Assembly (NCBI RefSeq): GCF_000317515.1
Contig: NC_019738.1
Span: 7,218,001 to 7,282,000, forward strand
Origin: Allocoleopsis franciscana PCC 7113
GTDB lineage: Bacteria; Cyanobacteriota; Cyanobacteriia; Cyanobacteriales; Coleofasciculaceae
Direction: 5' to 3'
DNA: 64,000 bases
The notes under the pieces are model-generated. The model was not told where the DNA came from, ran no database searches, and was given only the letters and a program-made list of their open reading frames with translations. Positions within the stretch are counted from its first letter, which is position 1, and the number at the start of each line of letters is the position of its first letter. Positions 37,565-45,894 of this stretch are shown piece after piece. Made by a program: the position numbers and the translations under genes.

Positions 37565-38050
37565 ATGTACAGAAAAGCTTCCTCAAGCCCGACCCCACCG
37601 GAAAACTTTGAGCTGCCCTTTGAGGGAAAGTTATCACAAGATAACCGTTGGGTAATCATGGCAAATCTGATACCCTGGGATGAATTTGAAGAGGAATACG
37701 CCAAAATTTTTTCTATTGATATGGGGGCACCTGCGCTGCCATTTCGGATGGCATTGGGTTCATTAATAATCAAAGAAAGATTAGGAATAAGCGATCGGGA
37801 AACAGTAGAACAAATAAAAGAAAACCCTTACTTACAATACTTTATAGGGAGAAAGCATTACAGCAACGAAGCCCCTTATGATGCCTCACTTTTGGTAAGA
37901 TTTAGAGAAAGGATAAATGTTGATTTAGTAAATCAAATAAATCAAAGAATGGTAAAGAAGATTCAGGAAGAAACAGAGGAGGAATCTAAAAAAAAAGCTC
38001 ACTCTCAGAAAGGCAAGAAACAAGAGAAAGCCCGAATCAAGGGAAATTAA
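37565..38050 (+). CDS. IS transposase, N-terminal frame (orfA)
   Basis: This 161-residue frame starts at the ATG at 37565 (MYRKASSSPTPPENFELPFE), the family N-terminus, then NRWVIMANLIPWDEFEEEY and MALGSLIIKERLGISDRETV, the helix-turn-helix-like DNA-binding part. It runs over an A9 tract at 37988-37996 and stops at 38050. The catalytic part lies in the -1 frame. A -1 slip on the A run gives a 480-residue transposase of normal length with the expected junction PNQGKLILDATCAPGD. Confidence 0.85.
   Translation: MYRKASSSPTPPENFELPFEGKLSQDNRWVIMANLIPWDEFEEEYAKIFSIDMGAPALPFRMALGSLIIKERLGISDRETVEQIKENPYLQYFIGRKHYSNEAPYDASLLVRFRERINVDLVNQINQRMVKKIQEETEEESKKKAHSQKGKKQEKARIKGN
37988..37996 (+). promoter_or_regulatory. 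A9 slippery run at the transposase frame junction
   Basis: Nine A followed by G lies where the two transposase frames overlap. A -1 shift here joins orfA to the frame that begins reading AGC at 37996. The same run is at 39664-39672 in the duplicate. It could be a programmed -1 (or transcriptional) slippage site, or a fixed frameshift mutation. Confidence 0.6.
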
Positions 38051-39006
38051 TTCTGGATGCTACCTGTGCGCCAGGAGATATCAGCTATCCCAATGACTTG
38101 GGTCTATTAAATCAAGCCAGAGTCAAAACGGAAAAGATAATAGATACTCTCTATAAGCCCCTAAAAGGGAGACTAAAGAAAAAGCCAAAAACTTATAGAA
38201 ACCTCGCTCGGAAAGATTACTTGAAAGTCGCCAAAAAACGGAGATCGTCAAGAAAAGAGAGAAGAAAAGCTATAAAAAAACAACTGAAATATATAAAAAG
38301 AAATTTATCACACATTGACCAGCTCCTTCAGACAGGAGAAGCACTTGAGGGTTTGAGCATCTCTCAATATAAGAGCTTGCTGGTGGTGACGGAAGTTTAC
38401 CGTCAACAGCAATGGATGTATGAGAATAAAGCCCAGAGAATTGACGACAGAATAGTCAGTTTAAGTCAGCCCCATATCCGTCCAATTGTGAGAGGAAAAG
38501 CCGGAAAACCTGTAGAATTTGGAGCTAAACTAGCAGCAAGCGTCAGAGATGGATATGTCTTTTTAGACCGTATAAGCTGGGATAACTTTAATGAAGCCGG
38601 AGACTTAAAAGCCCAAATAGAAGCATTTAAACAGCACACAGGAGTCTATCCCGAATCAGTACATGTAGATAGAATTTATCGAAATCGCGAGAATCGAGCA
38701 TTCTGTAAAGAAAGAGGGATTAGAATAAGTGGCCCCCCCTTAGGCAGACCTCCAGCTAATGTCAGCTCAGACAAAAAGAAACAAGCCTTAGACGACGAGA
38801 AGGTTCGCAATGCTATTGAAGGAAAATTTGGCATCTCAAAGCGAAGATTTAGCTTGAATCGCGTCATGGCTAAACTGCCTCATACTTCTCAAACGGCTAT
38901 TGCTATCACTTTTTTAGTCATGAATCTTTCCACCCTGCTACGGCAGTTTTTTTGTCTTTTTTTGTGCAATACACAACATCACGCCTTTTTTCTCGATAAC
39001 TATTAA
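37996..39006 (+). CDS. IS transposase, C-terminal catalytic frame (orfB)
   Basis: This is the open -1 frame from the slip site to the stop at 39006, about 336 residues. It lacks its own good start codon; a TTG at 38098 is possible but lies inside a conserved region. DDE residues are Asp in LILDATCAPGD, Asp in VHVDRIYRNREN and Glu in IEGKFGISKRRF, as in IS5/IS1182-type transposases. It is rich in Lys/Arg in the middle. Production as a fusion with orfA is inferred. Confidence 0.8.
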   Translation, partial: SSLSERQETRESPNQGKLILDATCAPGDISYPNDLGLLNQARVKTEKIIDTLYKPLKGRLKKKPKTYRNLARKDYLKVAKKRRSSRKERRKAIKKQLKYIKRNLSHIDQLLQTGEALEGLSISQYKSLLVVTEVYRQQQWMYENKAQRIDDRIVSLSQPHIRPIVRGKAGKPVEFGAKLAASVRDGYVFLDRISWDNFNEAGDLKAQIEAFKQHTGVYPESVHVDRIYRNRENRAFCKERGIRISGPPLGRPPANVSSDKKKQALDDEKVRNAIEGKFGISKRRFSLNRVMAKLPHTSQTAIAITFLVMNLSTLLRQFFCLFLCNTQHHAFFLDNY

Positions 39007-39157
39007 TTCGGCTTATGCTTGTGGGAATTAACAACAACAAAAGCTCATTATTATTCCAGGATTAAATAACTGATTAATCCATCGGTTGTTTTTCGCCGAC
39101 TTATTCAGCAAGCCCTACCTAGACTTCTTTAGTCAGATCTTGTCTTGCACCTCATCA

Positions 39158-39281
39158 CCCGCAGACTGGAAGTCTGGGGCTATACAAACGAAGCCTGCCT
39201 CCGCAGGCTCTAAAACCCTTACTTCTACGTAGTCCGCGTAGGCGGACTTAGTTTGTGTAGCCGCAGGTTTCAACCTGTCGG
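39158..39281. repeat. Dispersed palindromic element, copy 1
   Basis: A block of nested palindromes: outer arms around GGCTATACAAAC and GTTTGTGTAGCC, inner hairpins AGCCTGC/GCAGGCT (about 39192-39209) and AGTCCGC/GCGGACT (about 39231-39248). This type of hairpin-rich interspersed repeat is common in filamentous cyanobacteria. It is duplicated at 40834-40957 as part of the tandem unit. Confidence 0.65.
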
Positions 39282-39333
39282 CAACTGGTGCAAGACTCTC
39301 CATAAACTGTTGCTCACAAACCGTTGGGTAATC

Positions 39334-40682
39334 ATGGCAAATCTGATACCCTGGGATGAATTTGAAGAGGAATACGCCAAAATTTTTTCTATTGATATGG
39401 GGGCACCTGCGCTGCCATTTCGGATGGCATTGGGTTCATTAATAATCAAAGAAAGATTAGGAATAAGCGATCGGGAAACAGTAGAACAAATAAAAGAAAA
39501 CCCTTACTTACAATACTTTATAGGGAGAAAGCATTACAGCAACGAAGCCCCTTATGATGCCTCACTTTTGGTAAGATTTAGAGAAAGGATAAATGTTGAT
39601 TTAGTAAATCAAATAAATCAAAGAATGGTAAAGAAGATTCAGGAAGAAACAGAGGAGGAATCTAAAAAAAAAGCTCACTCTCAGAAAGGCAAGAAACAAG
39701 AGAAAGCCCGAATCAAGGGAAATTAATTCTGGATGCTACCTGTGCGCCAGGAGATATCAGCTATCCCAATGACTTGGGTCTATTAAATCAAGCCAGAGTC
39801 AAAACGGAAAAGATAATAGATACTCTCTATAAGCCCCTAAAAGGGAGACTAAAGAAAAAGCCAAAAACTTATAGAAACCTCGCTCGGAAAGATTACTTGA
39901 AAGTCGCCAAAAAACGGAGATCGTCAAGAAAAGAGAGAAGAAAAGCTATAAAAAAACAACTGAAATATATAAAAAGAAATTTATCACACATTGACCAGCT
40001 CCTTCAGACAGGAGAAGCACTTGAGGGTTTGAGCATCTCTCAATATAAGAGCTTGCTGGTGGTGGCGGAAGTTTACCGTCAACAGCAATGGATGTATGAG
40101 AATAAAGCCCAGAGAATTGACGACAGAATAGTCAGTTTAAGTCAGCCCCATATCCGTCCAATTGTGAGAGGAAAAGCCGGAAAACCTGTAGAATTTGGAG
40201 CTAAACTAGCAGCAAGCGTCAGAGATGGATATGTCTTTTTAGACCGTATAAGCTGGGATAACTTTAATGAAGCCGGAGACTTAAAAGCCCAAATAGAAGC
40301 ATTTAAACAGCACACAGGAGTCTATCCCGAATCAGTACATGTAGATAGAATTTATCGAAATCGCGAGAATCGAGCATTCTGTAAAGAAAGAGGGATTAGA
40401 ATAAGTGGCCCCCCCTTAGGCAGACCTCCAGCTAATGTCAGCTCAGACAAAAAGAAACAAGCCTTAGACGACGAGAAGGTTCGCAATGCTATTGAAGGAA
40501 AATTTGGCATCTCAAAGCGAAGATTTAGCTTGAATCGCGTCATGGCTAAACTGCCTCATACTTCTCAAACGGCTATTGCTATCACTTTTTTAGTCATGAA
40601 TCTTTCCACCCTGCTACGGCAGTTTTTTTGTCTTTTTTTGTGCAATACACAACATCACGCCTTTTTTCTCGATAACTATTAA
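39334..40682 (+). pseudogene. 5'-truncated duplicate of the IS transposase
   Basis: This copy begins at the duplication junction and so lacks the first 26 codons (the ENFELPFEGKL part). The first sensible Met is at 39334 (MANLIPWDEFEEEYAK). The same A9 run splits it into an N-terminal frame ending at 39726 and a C-terminal frame ending at 40682. Apart from one Thr-to-Ala change it equals copy 1. With no left inverted repeat it should not move by itself. A frame starting at 39253 only arises by reading flank DNA into the junction. Confidence 0.85.
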
Positions 40683-40833
40683 TTCGGCTTATGCTTGTGG
40701 GAATTAACAACAACAAAAGCTCATTATTATTCCAGGATTAAATAACTGATTAATCCATCGGTTGTTTTTCGCCGACTTATTCAGCAAGCCCTACCTAGAC
40801 TTCTTTAGTCAGATCTTGTCTTGCACCTCATCA

Positions 40834-40957
40834 CCCGCAGACTGGAAGTCTGGGGCTATACAAACGAAGCCTGCCTCCGCAGGCTCTAAAACCCTTACTT
40901 CTACGTAGTCCGCGTAGGCGGACTTAGTTTGTGTAGCCGCAGGTTTCAACCTGTCGG
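40834..40957. repeat. Dispersed palindromic element, copy 2
   Basis: This is identical to 39158-39281 and present because of the tandem duplication. Confidence 0.65.
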
Positions 40958-40994
40958 CAACTGGTGCAAGACTCTCCATAAACTGTTGCTCACA

Positions 40995-41364
40995 GCAAAC
41001 AATGAAAGTGATTCTTCTTCACTTCTGCCTTCTGCCTTCTGCCTTCTGCCTTCTGCCTTCTGCCTTCTGCCTTCTGCCTTCTGCCTTCTGCCTTCTGCCT
41101 TCTGCCTTCTGCCTTTCAAGACAGATCTGAGCCTCCAAGGGACGCTTCGCGCATCCCCAACAGATGGAAGAAACACAATTAGCTGAAATCATTCAACTAT
41201 AAGGGTTTGAGAATGTGTTTCTTAAGAGTTAATCCTTTCCTTCTTTCCCTTTACCTTTACAACGAGCTGAAATCATGAGCAAAGCCCAGGAGGAAACGAG
41301 AAAATGAACTATATCAGGTTCTGAGTATACTCAAGAATCTGGGTCAACTCATCCGCCGATCGCC
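40995..41364. other. Intergenic region with heptamer array
   Basis: This is unique DNA between the duplication and the cysteine desulfurase gene. It contains the 13-unit TTCTGCC array and about 250 bp of AT-rich sequence without a gene. Confidence 0.6.
41023..41113. repeat. Heptanucleotide tandem repeat TTCTGCC x13
   Basis: Thirteen perfect copies of TTCTGCC (91 bp). Short tandemly repeated heptamers are a known feature of filamentous cyanobacterial genomes. It starts 29 bp after the tandem duplication ends. A degenerate copy of the same heptamer on the other strand lies at 4661-4688. Confidence 0.95.
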
Positions 41365-42549
41365 ATGTCTCATCGCCCCATTTACCTCGACTGCCACGCC
41401 ACCACGCCCCTCGATGAACGGGTATTAGAGGCGATGTTGCCCTACTTCAAAGAACATTTTGGCAATCCCGCCAGCAGCAGTCATGTTTACGGCTGGGAGG
41501 CGGAAGCCGCCGTTCAACGTGCACGATCTATTTTGGCAGATGCTATTCACGCCACGCCGGAAGAAATTGTCTTTACCAGTGGTGCCACAGAGGCGAATAA
41601 TTTAGCGATTAAGGGTGTCGCTGAAGCCTATTTCAGCAAAGGGCGTCACATTATTACGGTTCAAACTGAGCATAACGCCGTTCTTGACCCCTGTCAGTAC
41701 CTCCAATCTTTGGGGTTTGAGGTGACGTTTCTGCCTGTGCAGCGAGATGGATTAATTGATTTGGCAGATTTAGAAAAGGCGATTCGTCCCGATACGATTT
41801 TAGTGTCGGTGATGGCAGCGAATAATGAGATTGGAGTATTACAGCCGTTGGCAGAAATCGGGACAATTTGCCGACAGCATCAAGTGCTTTTTCATACGGA
41901 TGCGGCTCAAGCAATTGGGAAAATAGCTTTAGATGTCGAGGAGATGAAAATTGACTTAATGTCCCTAACCGCCCATAAGGTTTATGGCCCAAAGGGAATT
42001 GGGGCATTATATGTCAGACGCCGTAAGCCTAGAGTTCGGTTATCCCCCCAAATTCATGGCGGTGGACACGAACGGGGAATGCGCTCTGGTACGCTATGTA
42101 CGCCTCAAATTGCGGGGTTGGCTAAGGCGGTGGAATTAGGGATGGAAGAACGGGAAACAGAGTCAAGACGCCTGATTCAGTTACGCGATCGCTTATGGCA
42201 ACCATTGAGTCAACTGGAGGGAATTCATCTCAACGGTCATCCGACTCAGCGACTATCAGGAAATCTTAACATTAGTATAGAAGACGTTGATGGTTCAGCG
42301 CTGCTCTTGGGATTGCAGTCTGTGGTAGCGGTTTCTTCAGGTGCGGCTTGTTCCTCCGTCAAAACAGCTCCCTCTCATGTTCTATTAGCTCTGGGGCACT
42401 CGGAACAACTGGCTTATGCCTCGGTACGATTTGGGATCGGGCGCTGTAATACAGCCGAGGAAATGGATTGTATCGCTCAACACGCAATCGCCACGATTCA
42501 GTCTCTGCGACAATCACAAGCTGCCAGTTTTCGGAAAACGGTAAAATGA
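41365..42549 (+). CDS. Cysteine desulfurase (NifS/IscS class V aminotransferase)
   Basis: This PLP enzyme removes sulfur from cysteine for iron-sulfur clusters and other thio-cofactors. The 394-residue protein starts with IYLDCHATTPLDERVLEAML, then FTSGATEANNLAIKG. PLP Lys lies in SLTAHKVYGPKGIGALYVRR, and the catalytic Cys loop is SSGAACSSVKTAPSHVL. These are group I (NifS/IscS) features. Which cluster system it serves is not shown by its neighbours. It is followed by the long rne leader region. Confidence 0.95.
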   Translation: MSHRPIYLDCHATTPLDERVLEAMLPYFKEHFGNPASSSHVYGWEAEAAVQRARSILADAIHATPEEIVFTSGATEANNLAIKGVAEAYFSKGRHIITVQTEHNAVLDPCQYLQSLGFEVTFLPVQRDGLIDLADLEKAIRPDTILVSVMAANNEIGVLQPLAEIGTICRQHQVLFHTDAAQAIGKIALDVEEMKIDLMSLTAHKVYGPKGIGALYVRRRKPRVRLSPQIHGGGHERGMRSGTLCTPQIAGLAKAVELGMEERETESRRLIQLRDRLWQPLSQLEGIHLNGHPTQRLSGNLNISIEDVDGSALLLGLQSVVAVSSGAACSSVKTAPSHVLLALGHSEQLAYASVRFGIGRCNTAEEMDCIAQHAIATIQSLRQSQAASFRKTVK

Positions 42550-42682
42550 AGTAAAGTATTGGTTAAGGGTCAAGCCAAATGTCGCCAGCGTGAGGCGAAG
42601 GGCGGCAATATTAGGAAGGGCGCGAATATATCGAGAGCGCGGCTACTCACTCAAATGTAGTGGCATCTGAGGAACAGCGCGG

Positions 42683-42688
42683 TATAAT
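42683..42688 (+). promoter_or_regulatory. Candidate -10 box for rne
   Basis: A perfect TATAAT lies in the rne upstream region. The matching -35 (TGGCAT, 16-nt spacing) is weak, so this is only a candidate. Confidence 0.4.
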
Positions 42689-42699
42689 ACACCATCATA

Positions 42700-42733
42700 G
42701 GAACAGTTGCTGATCAGGAATAGTTGCTGATCA
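42700..42733 (+). repeat. 17-bp tandem repeat in the rne leader
   Basis: GGAACAGTTGCTGATCA and GGAATAGTTGCTGATCA follow one another, then AAGTTCC, which can pair with the first GGAAC. The location just after the candidate -10 suggests a leader RNA structure. Confidence 0.75.
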
Positions 42734-43063
42734 AAGTTCCAGAGGTCTTCACCCCTGTAAACTAGCAGTAGATACTGAATGCAACTGGTTCGCTCTTCCA
42801 GTTTTTCTGCTCACGCCTTTAAAATTCCAAGGTTTGCCCTTTGTGGAAGGGTAGGTTATTGGATAATCACTCGATTAGGAAAATTTGACCAACAGGAGTG
42901 TCAGTTATATTCAGTCACTCTTGGGTTCAAAAGCTCTATTTTTTCTAGATGAAGCTAGAGATTTCGCATACACAGTTATTGACACAGTTATCTTGGGTAG
43001 CCGAAGCAAGAGGGACAGAAAGCCTCAGTACCTAAGCTTGCTGCCAATTTTTGAGGAAATTGA

Positions 43064-45118
43064 ATGCCAAAGCAAATTATTATTGCAGAGCAACACCGTC
43101 TTGCTGCTGTCTTTTGGGAAGATCAAATTCAAGAACTCGTGGTGGCAACCGGTAACCACCAAGTGAGTGATATTTACCTCGGTGTTGTAGAAAATGTCTT
43201 ACCGGGGATAGATGCGGCTTTTGTAAACATTGGTGACCCAGAGCGAAATGGCTTTATTCATGTCACCGATTTAGGGCCTTTGCGTCTGAAACGCAGTGCG
43301 GGGGCGATTACCGAACTGCTGACTCCCCAACAAAAAGTCTTAGTTCAAGTGATGAAGGAGCCGACGGGCAATAAAGGCCCCCGGCTGACTGGCAATATCA
43401 GCTTACCCGGTCGTTATTTGGTACTGATGCCTTATGGACGGGGTGTCAATTTGTCCCGGCGGATTAAGAACGATAACGAACGCAACCGCCTGAGAGCGCT
43501 TGCCGTCTTGATTAAACCCGCCGGCATGGGACTGTTGGTGCGTACCGAAGCCGAGGGGAGAGCAGAAGAGGCAATTATCGAGGATTTGGAAGTTCTGCAA
43601 AAACAGTGGGAATCCATCCAGCAAGAAGCTAATTCCACGAGGGCACCCGCCTTACTGAACCGTGATGATGATTTTATTCAACGCGTCCTGCGGGATATGT
43701 ATACGGCGGATGTGAATCGAATCGTGGTCGATTCCCATACAGGAGTCAAGCGAGTTAAGCAGCACTTGCTGACTTGGAGTGGAGGTCGATCACCGGAAGG
43801 GGTTTTAATTGACCATCATCGCGATCGCATTTCGATTCTGGATTACTTCCGGGTGAATGCGGCGATTCGAGAAGCACTCAAACCCAGAGTTGATTTGCCT
43901 TCAGGGGGTTACATTATCATCGAACCGACGGAAGCCCTGACGGTGATTGATGTTAACTCAGGTTCCTTCACGCGATCGGCAACGGCACGAGAAACCGTAC
44001 TCTGGACAAACTGTGAAGCTGCCACAGAAATTGCTCGCCAATTGCGCCTGCGTAACCTAGCGGGCGTGATTATCGTTGACTTTATTGACATGGACTCCAG
44101 GCGAGACCAGTTGCAGGTATTAGAACACTTCAACAAAGCTCTGAGATCAGACAAAGCTAGACCGCAGATTGCCCAACTTTCGGAACTCGGCTTAGTCGAA
44201 CTCACCCGCAAGCGTCAGGGTCAAAATATTTACGAGTTATTTAGTCAAACTTGTTCTGTCTGTGGAGGTTTAGGGCATTCAGTTCGGCTTCCCGGTGAGG
44301 CAGAACGCGAACGCCCAGCCAAGGAATTTGTTGAGCCAGCTGTTCCGGCTATACTCCGGGAACCTCGGACACCCGAAATTCCTGAACCCCTCGATCTCTC
44401 TCCGGTCGATGACGCCGAGGACGTAGACTTGGTGCATCATCCCAGCTATCAAGAACGGGGACTACCCAATAATCCCAATAACCGCCGTCGCCGCCGTCGT
44501 CGTCTCGATGAACCCGTAGCCAAGGAGGAATCACTGACCAAGGTAAGCGTAAGCCCTCGCCCAACGCCTATCCTCTCCGGGAAATCAGAAGCAGCGCCAG
44601 AAAGTGAGCTTTTAGAACTAGGGGAACGCACTGTAAAACCGCAGCTCATCAAAGCCCCTAAAGAGATAGACCCACCCGAAGTCGTAGCTATCGAGATGTC
44701 CCCAGAGGAACAAGATGTTTATGCTTTGATGGGAATTTCTCCACTGGTGCGGTTGAATAGAGAAGTCCGAAACCCTAAATCAGTGATTCTTTCAGTGGTA
44801 CTGCCTGGAGAAGCCGATCAAACCGAAGAGGACAACGAGGAATTTGCCGAATCGTCTTCTGCGCCATCCAGCTTTGCCGTAACGTCCGATTCAGCGCCAC
44901 ACTCAGCGCCTGTGATTCGATCCTCTGCGGCGGCTTCCACTTATGAGGACGTAGAGACATCAGAGCCATTGCGGGTAACGTCATCGGCTGAGACATCTGA
45001 GTTAGAAGTGCCATCTGACTCGACCGATATGGGTGAATCAGACAGCAACCGTCCTTTGATCCGCCGCCGTCGCCGTCGTTCTTCGGCTACCGATGGTGAG
45101 GATTCGACGGCTAGTTAA
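43064..45118 (+). CDS. rne: Ribonuclease E (RNase E/G family)
   Basis: RNase E is the main endonuclease for mRNA decay and rRNA/sRNA processing. The 684-residue protein has an S1 domain (about 35-120, with GVVENVLPGIDAAFVNIG) and the 5'-sensor/RNase H region. The DNase-I-like catalytic part has Asp in LTVIDVNSGS and in IIVDFIDMDS. A zinc-link CSVCGG near residue 400 completes the core. The C-terminal 270 residues are disordered and acidic with an Arg run (NNRRRRRRRLDE). The tail has RRRRRRSSA, the nonapeptide known in cyanobacteria to bind PNPase. rnhB follows. Confidence 0.95.
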   Translation: MPKQIIIAEQHRLAAVFWEDQIQELVVATGNHQVSDIYLGVVENVLPGIDAAFVNIGDPERNGFIHVTDLGPLRLKRSAGAITELLTPQQKVLVQVMKEPTGNKGPRLTGNISLPGRYLVLMPYGRGVNLSRRIKNDNERNRLRALAVLIKPAGMGLLVRTEAEGRAEEAIIEDLEVLQKQWESIQQEANSTRAPALLNRDDDFIQRVLRDMYTADVNRIVVDSHTGVKRVKQHLLTWSGGRSPEGVLIDHHRDRISILDYFRVNAAIREALKPRVDLPSGGYIIIEPTEALTVIDVNSGSFTRSATARETVLWTNCEAATEIARQLRLRNLAGVIIVDFIDMDSRRDQLQVLEHFNKALRSDKARPQIAQLSELGLVELTRKRQGQNIYELFSQTCSVCGGLGHSVRLPGEAERERPAKEFVEPAVPAILREPRTPEIPEPLDLSPVDDAEDVDLVHHPSYQERGLPNNPNNRRRRRRRLDEPVAKEESLTKVSVSPRPTPILSGKSEAAPESELLELGERTVKPQLIKAPKEIDPPEVVAIEMSPEEQDVYALMGISPLVRLNREVRNPKSVILSVVLPGEADQTEEDNEEFAESSSAPSSFAVTSDSAPHSAPVIRSSAAASTYEDVETSEPLRVTSSAETSELEVPSDSTDMGESDSNRPLIRRRRRRSSATDGEDSTAS

Positions 45119-45175
45119 ACGGACATCGTGCCTCGCAGGGGTAAGCTTGATTTGAGAAGAAAGGGAGCGGAAAGG

Positions 45176-45838
45176 ATGCCGATAGACACAACCGGACTCG
45201 TTCTGCCCCCGAAGTCTCAGGGGCAATCCAATTTTTGTGAGTTACCTGATTTATCGGGTAATCCAAGATTAGTTGCTGGTGTAGATGAGGTGGGACGGGG
45301 TGCTTTATTTGGCCCAGTGGTGGCGGCGGCGGTCATTTTACCCGTCTCGGTTCTGCCGCAACTTGCTCTGGCTGGTGTCAAAGACAGCAAACAGTTGTCC
45401 CCTCTTCGACGATTAAAGCTGGCGAAGGAAGTTCAACGGTTAGCCTTAGATTGGAGAATTGGCTATGCCACGTCGCAAGAAATTGACCAAATTAATATCT
45501 TGCAAGCTTCCTTGCTAGCGATGAAACGGGCGATTCTAAAGCTGAAAGTACAGCCCGATATTTGTCTAATTGATGGTAACCACGGTCTTCCCAACTTGCC
45601 TTTGCCACAACAAACAATGGTGAAGGGCGATCAGCGATCGCTGGAAATCGCCGCTGCTAGTGTTGTGGCTAAGGTTTGGCGCGATGAACTCGTGATTCGT
45701 TTAGCTGTCAAGTATCCAGATTATGATTTGGTCACCAATAAAGGTTATGGAACACTGCGACATCGATTAGCGCTGCAACAATACGGCCCTTCACCCCTAC
45801 ACCGTATGTCCTTCCGTCCCTGCCAAGTCGGGTTTTAA
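45176..45838 (+). CDS. rnhB: Ribonuclease HII
   Basis: RNase HII cuts the RNA strand of RNA-DNA hybrids and removes ribonucleotides from DNA. From the ATG at 45176 it has 220 residues. A GTG at 45128, 10 bp after the rne stop, would add 16 residues (MPRRGKLDLRRKGAER) and cannot be excluded. Motifs: LVAGVDEVGRGALFGPVVAA with the catalytic Asp/Glu pair, GVKDSKQLSPLRR, CLIDGNHGLPNL, and KGDQRSLEIAAASVVAKVWR. The rne-rnhB pair is conserved in cyanobacteria and probably cotranscribed. Confidence 0.95.
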   Translation: MPIDTTGLVLPPKSQGQSNFCELPDLSGNPRLVAGVDEVGRGALFGPVVAAAVILPVSVLPQLALAGVKDSKQLSPLRRLKLAKEVQRLALDWRIGYATSQEIDQINILQASLLAMKRAILKLKVQPDICLIDGNHGLPNLPLPQQTMVKGDQRSLEIAAASVVAKVWRDELVIRLAVKYPDYDLVTNKGYGTLRHRLALQQYGPSPLHRMSFRPCQVGF

Positions 45839-45894
45839 GGTCAGTGGCGGCTGAGTCAGTTAATCGGTGTTGTCAATATTCCAACTTCTAACCT

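Larger units (their letters stand above)
37439..39121 (+). mobile_element. IS5/IS1182-like insertion sequence, full-length copy
   Basis: The element is bounded by imperfect inverted repeats TAGTTAGGGTTTGCTG (37439-37454) and CAGCAAGCCCTACCTA (39106-39121), 14 of 16 matching after inversion. The outermost TAG may belong to a target duplication instead. It is about 1.68 kb and carries one transposase in two overlapping frames (37565-39006). It abuts an older transposase remnant on the left. A tandem duplication with breakpoints at 37643 and 39319 involves most of it. Confidence 0.75.
37643..39318. repeat. Tandem duplication, unit 1 (1676 bp)
   Basis: This is the first of two directly abutting 1676-bp units; the second is 39319-40994. 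It starts inside the transposase gene (AACCGTTGGGTAATC) and ends 197 bp beyond the IS right terminus. I found one difference between units (A at 38389, G at 40065), changing Thr to Ala in the transposase. Confidence 0.9.
39319..40994. repeat. Tandem duplication, unit 2 (1676 bp)
   Basis: This second unit abuts unit 1 without a spacer. It carries the transposase without its first codons and without the left IS end, the right IS end (about 40782-40797), and the palindromic element at 40834. Unique sequence resumes at 40995. Confidence 0.9.
42550..43063 (+). promoter_or_regulatory. rne upstream region and probable long 5' leader
   Basis: This 514-bp region has no credible gene. A TATAAT box at 42683-42688 could start a transcript near 42695, giving a leader of about 370 nt. 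A 17-bp tandem repeat (42700-42733) follows it directly. Long rne leaders that mediate feedback control by RNase E are known in cyanobacteria. The GAGG site before the ATG at 43064 is well placed. Confidence 0.5.

Noticed and set aside
39253-39726. Transposase frame beginning in flank DNA ([14 protein letters not shown]...)
   Set aside because: The first 22 residues come from the repeat flank read through the duplication junction. The real family N-terminus is at 37565 in copy 1, so this start is an artefact and the copy is 5'-truncated.
37643-40994. Composite transposon made of two IS copies
   Set aside because: The second copy lacks its left inverted repeat and the two units abut directly with no cargo. 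It is a tandem duplication.
40929-41186. Coding frame over the TTCTGCC array
   Set aside because: It is only open because the 7-bp repeat contains no stop codon; its sequence is repeat-encoded low-complexity peptide.
29111-41364. Defence island around the kinase array
   Set aside because: No restriction, nuclease, toxin-antitoxin, retron or CRISPR genes were seen. Kinases plus IS elements alone do not support it.
43909-44211. Reverse-strand open frames opposite rne, psbB and Fd-GOGAT
   Set aside because: They overlap strongly supported genes, have no family features, and their composition is that of antisense shadows.
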